DNA of 64,000 nucleotides from Chryseobacterium indologenes (GTDB lineage: Bacteria; Bacteroidota; Bacteroidia; Flavobacteriales; Weeksellaceae), in contig NZ_CP018786.1 of NCBI RefSeq assembly GCF_002025665.1, positions 2,170,001 through 2,234,000 on the forward strand, written 5' to 3'. Position numbers and translations under genes: made by a program. Under the pieces are notes generated by a model. It saw only the letters and a program-made list of their open reading frames with translations, was not told where the DNA came from and did not search any database. Shown here piece after piece: positions 62,098-64,000 of this stretch. Each line of letters opens with the position of its first letter. Position 1 is the first letter of the stretch.

Positions 62098-62667
62098 ATG
62101 GAATCACAGAGAAACATTGAATTAATTGTTATAGGAGGATCAGCAGGCAGTTTACAGGTCATTATTGAAATGATCAAAAACCTGAATAATATCCTGAAAA
62201 TCCCAATTGTAGTGGTGGTTCACCGTAAAGCTCAATCAGGAGACATTCTGAGAACTTTATTACAGCAGTTTACGAAGATACCGGTGATAGAAGTAGAAGA
62301 TAAAACTGAAATGGACAATAATGCCATTTATATTGTTCCGGCAGATTATCATTTGCTGTTTGAGAATAAGAAAAATATGTCATTGGACAGCTCAGAAAAA
62401 ATGAATTATTCCCGTCCTTCAATAGATGTTACCTTCAGGTCTGCAGCCGAAATTTATGGAGAGAATATGATTGGAATTCTTCTGTCCGGAGCTAATGCAG
62501 ATGGAGTAGAAGGGCTGTCTTATATTAAAAAAAATAACGGTCAGGTATGGATTCAGGATCCTGAAACGGCAGAAGTGGAATATATGCCCAAACATGCAGT
62601 AGAAGAAATAGATTATGACCAAATTATCAAACCGGATAATCTGGCAGATTATATCAATCAGTTGTAA
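62098..62667 (+). CDS. cheB: CheB-type methylesterase catalytic domain, without receiver
   Basis: This 189-aa protein is a lone CheB catalytic domain. Nucleophile Ser15 is in IGGSAGSLQ, His42 in VVVHRKAQ, and Asp135 in LSGANADGVEGL, and it has the YIVPADYHLL signature. It removes methyl groups from (or deamidates) glutamate/glutamine side chains. The usual N-terminal receiver that gates CheB is absent, so activity may be controlled by the free-standing receivers on either side of the cheR-cheB pair. It stands 18 bases before the last receiver gene. Confidence 0.92.
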   Translation: MESQRNIELIVIGGSAGSLQVIIEMIKNLNNILKIPIVVVVHRKAQSGDILRTLLQQFTKIPVIEVEDKTEMDNNAIYIVPADYHLLFENKKNMSLDSSEKMNYSRPSIDVTFRSAAEIYGENMIGILLSGANADGVEGLSYIKKNNGQVWIQDPETAEVEYMPKHAVEEIDYDQIIKPDNLADYINQL

Positions 62668-62685
62668 TAGAATAACCTAAATAAT

Positions 62686-63057
62686 ATGAACAAAAAGAAA
62701 ATTTTAATTTTTGATGATGACGCTGCTATTTTGGAAGTGATCACCATCATATTTGAAGAGAATGGCTACGAGGTCAGAATCTCAGAAACCTCACATGATA
62801 TTCTGGAGAAAGTGGCAGAATACCATCCCGATGTTATTCTGATGGATAACTGGATTCCGAGAATCGGAGGAGTGGAAGCCACAAAACTTCTGAAAAACAG
62901 TGATGAATTTAATCACATTCCTGTAATTTATGTTACGGCAAACAATGATATTGCTGCTTTAGCTTCTGAAGCACAGGCAGATGATTATGTTTCAAAACCT
63001 TTTAATCTGGATGATCTTGAAGAAATGGTGGCAAAGCATATAAAAGAGCAGGTGTAA
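62686..63057 (+). CDS. Single-domain response regulator
   Basis: This 123-aa receiver has FDDDAAIL near the start, phosphoacceptor Asp54 in LMDNWIPRIGG, a Thr in YVTANNDIA and Lys104 in VSKPFNLDD. The NWIP after the phospho-Asp is unlike the MMMP of its neighbour, so it belongs to another receiver subgroup. It is the last gene of the operon and is followed by a terminator. Confidence 0.9.
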   Translation: MNKKKILIFDDDAAILEVITIIFEENGYEVRISETSHDILEKVAEYHPDVILMDNWIPRIGGVEATKLLKNSDEFNHIPVIYVTANNDIAALASEAQADDYVSKPFNLDDLEEMVAKHIKEQV

Positions 63058-63080
63058 ATCTTTCGACTTTCCAAATAAAA

Positions 63081-63109
63081 AATCTCTCAAACTTTGAGAG
63101 ATTTTTTTA
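63081..63109. terminator. Terminator of the signalling operon, probably bidirectional
   Basis: AATCTCTCAA pairs exactly with TTGAGAGATT around a 3-base loop, followed by a run of Ts. On the other strand, As before the stem give a T run for the convergent gene ending at 63107. Confidence 0.85.
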
Positions 63110-63394
63110 TGTATTGTTCAGATCAGAAATCATTTGATTTTTCGTTACGTGATAACTGTTGATGTTATGAATTAAAGAACGTAATAAAAGATAAAGCTGG
63201 GGATTTTCTATAATGACATGAGAAAATGTCTGCACAAGGATTAATTTTTTTGAAACTATGTTATGTGCAGTTATATATTCAGAGCTAAGATCAATGTCAA
63301 TATTTAATTCCTTATTCACCTTAAGTTTAAAATATTCATCTATTAAATACTTATCATTAATCAGGTCTAAAGATTCTATTTTCGTTTCGTCCAT
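63107..63394 (-). CDS. Small hypothetical protein
   Basis: This 95-aa protein is not recognised. It has no signal peptide. The sequence reads as several helices (KYLIDEYFKLKVNKELN, NIVSKKLILVQTFSHVII, LYLLLRSLIHNINSY), suggesting a small helical cytoplasmic protein. It is convergent with the signalling operon and shares its terminator. Confidence 0.5.
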   Translation of the reverse strand: MDETKIESLDLINDKYLIDEYFKLKVNKELNIDIDLSSEYITAHNIVSKKLILVQTFSHVIIENPQLYLLLRSLIHNINSYHVTKNQMISDLNNT

Positions 63395-63563
63395 AATGTT
63401 GATAATTAAACATTAAAATACAAATGTTATACCGTACATAGGAAAAAACAGATGAAATTATAACATAATAAAGAACAATCTGATAGGCTCAATAATTCAG
63501 TTTAGAATGAATAGGTTTTCAAGAATTCTAAAAACCTTTTTATGAAAGGGTATATGAATAAAA

Positions 63564-63588
63564 GAATCTGCCCTTTAGGGGCAGACTC
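63564..63588 (-). terminator. Hairpin with T-rich flank on the minus strand
   Basis: TCTGCCC pairs exactly with GGGCAGA around a 5-base loop, extended by GA/TC after a mismatch. The minus strand continues TTCTTTTATTC. It may be a second terminator downstream of the S41 gene, or may end an unseen small RNA. Confidence 0.45.
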
Positions 63589-63631
63589 AGTAGATAAATA
63601 CATCTCATTTTTTTAATTAGACAACAATAAA

Positions 63632-63661
63632 AAGCACAGCCGACAATGCTGTGCTTAAATT
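63632..63661 (-). terminator. Terminator of the S41 peptidase gene
   Basis: AAGCACAGC pairs exactly with GCTGTGCTT around a 7-base loop. The minus strand then runs TTTTT, and the plus strand also runs into T-rich sequence. It lies ~170 bases after the peptidase stop. Confidence 0.75.
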
Positions 63662-63794
63662 TTTATTTCAAATTTAATTGCAATTTCAAGAGTAGTAAGA
63701 AAAGCAAATAAAGTTTCCACTTCGATGTTTATTACATAGTAAATGTAGTAATAATTTTAATACGAAATATGAATTTAATGTTAAAATTCACAAG

Positions 63795-63818
63795 TTATCC
63801 ACATTTTTTTGTGGATAA
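63795..63818. other. Two perfect DnaA-box sequences in inverted orientation
   Basis: TTATCCACA at 63795-63803 and its inverse TGTGGATAA at 63810-63818 are separated by six Ts. Both match the E. coli DnaA-box consensus exactly. The pair is also a 9-bp stem with a T6 loop, so it could instead be an RNA hairpin near the end of the S41 gene. Confidence 0.5.
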
Positions 63819-63826
63819 GTCTGAAG

Positions 63827-64000
63827 CTAATTTAAAATCCAGGTTTTTGCGGTCTCAATATCCATATCCTGACCCTCTTTATATTCCACAGGAACGTCCG
63901 GATCAATTTTCCCGTAATAGACTTTCCCGTTTCGGTCCATTTCATAAGAAGAAGCCAGAGCAAAGCTTTTACCGTCGCTTAACGGATAAACACTGTTGGC
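63827..64000 (-). CDS. S41 family peptidase, C-terminal end (partial)
   Basis: An open minus-strand frame runs from the window edge to a TAG at 63827-63829 and encodes 57 residues. The segment NSVYPLSDGKSFALASSYE followed by GKVYYGKIDPDVPVEY matches the end of the tail-specific (S41) protease domain, where a YPLPDG-type turn and an I.PD.. phrase are typical. The catalytic Ser-Lys part lies outside the window, so function rests on this tail only. Confidence 0.65.
   Translation of the reverse strand, partial: ANSVYPLSDGKSFALASSYEMDRNGKVYYGKIDPDVPVEYKEGQDMDIETAKTWILN

Larger units (their letters stand above)
63395..63826. other. Hairpin-rich intergenic region with inverted DnaA-box sequences
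   Basis: These 432 bases have no ORF worth calling. They hold three stem-loops at 63564-63588, 63632-63656 and 63795-63818. The third consists of two perfect TTATCCACA sequences facing each other. The DNA around it is AT-rich. Confidence 0.6.

Noticed and set aside
1..64000. CRISPR array, prophage or IS element
   Set aside because: No regularly spaced direct repeats, no phage structural genes and no transposase or integrase were seen.

Overview
The window looks like chromosomal DNA of a Flavobacteriia bacterium, most likely Chryseobacterium or a close relative (family Weeksellaceae). This rests on low-GC coding style, a SusC/SusD pair, promoter boxes of the Bacteroidetes type TAnnTTTG in front of several genes, weak Shine-Dalgarno sequences, and typical protein families (DUF4861, PL10, KduI/KduD, DUF3526 permeases). 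No rRNA, phage, IS element or CRISPR array was seen.

Region 1 (1-10.4 kb) is a mixed accessory stretch. It holds three AraC regulators, each near a possible effector (a truncated one at the left edge, one before an HD-domain enzyme, one divergent from a DHA2-type drug exporter). It also holds a GNAT acetyltransferase, a YbjJ-like MFS protein, an NTF2-like protein, a MarR regulator with a 44-bp perfect palindrome at its promoter followed by an overlapping secreted protein, an interspersed palindromic repeat, a small conserved protein and a photolyase.

Region 2 (10.4-16.8 kb, minus strand) is one operon-like block: a small exported Cys/His/Met-rich protein, a TonB-dependent receptor of the siderophore class, two ABC-2 permeases of the DUF3526 type and a NosF-like ATPase. 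It is probably a metal or metallophore system.

Region 3 (16.9-50.3 kb) is a large pectin utilisation locus. DUF4861 and PL10 are on the plus strand. A PL1 lyase and a 13-gene run (SusC, SusD, CE8, PL1, DUF4861, GH105, GH43, CE12, GH28, esterase, CE8, CE12, KdgF) are on the minus strand. A divergent catabolic operon (kduI, kduD, uxaC, kdgK, eda, exuT, uxaB, uxaA) is on the plus strand, and a LacI regulator closes the locus. Surface and periplasmic enzymes de-esterify and cut pectin, SusCD imports oligomers, and GH105 and the lyases yield unsaturated uronates. KdgF/KduI/KduD turn these into 2-keto-3-deoxygluconate (KDG), free galacturonate reaches KDG through UxaC/UxaB/UxaA, and KdgK and Eda finish to pyruvate and glyceraldehyde-3-phosphate. 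A shared palindrome (core CAATCGATTG or one-base variants) sits near PL1, susC, kduI and just inside the first DUF4861 gene. It is the likely LacI operator tying the parts into one regulon.

Region 4 (50.5-64 kb) has a zinc alcohol dehydrogenase, a CHASE3-PAS hybrid histidine kinase, tRNA-Arg(CCU), and a six-gene signalling operon: REC-PAS-kinase, a 1202-aa CHASE3-HAMP-GAF-kinase with three receivers, a receiver, CheR, a receiver-less CheB and another receiver. No chemoreceptor is present. The window ends with an unknown small gene, a hairpin-rich spacer containing two inverted perfect DnaA-box sequences, and the C-terminus of an S41 peptidase.

Small interspersed repeats add interest: two copies of a ~150-170 bp element with terminal inverted repeats lie inside the pectin locus.
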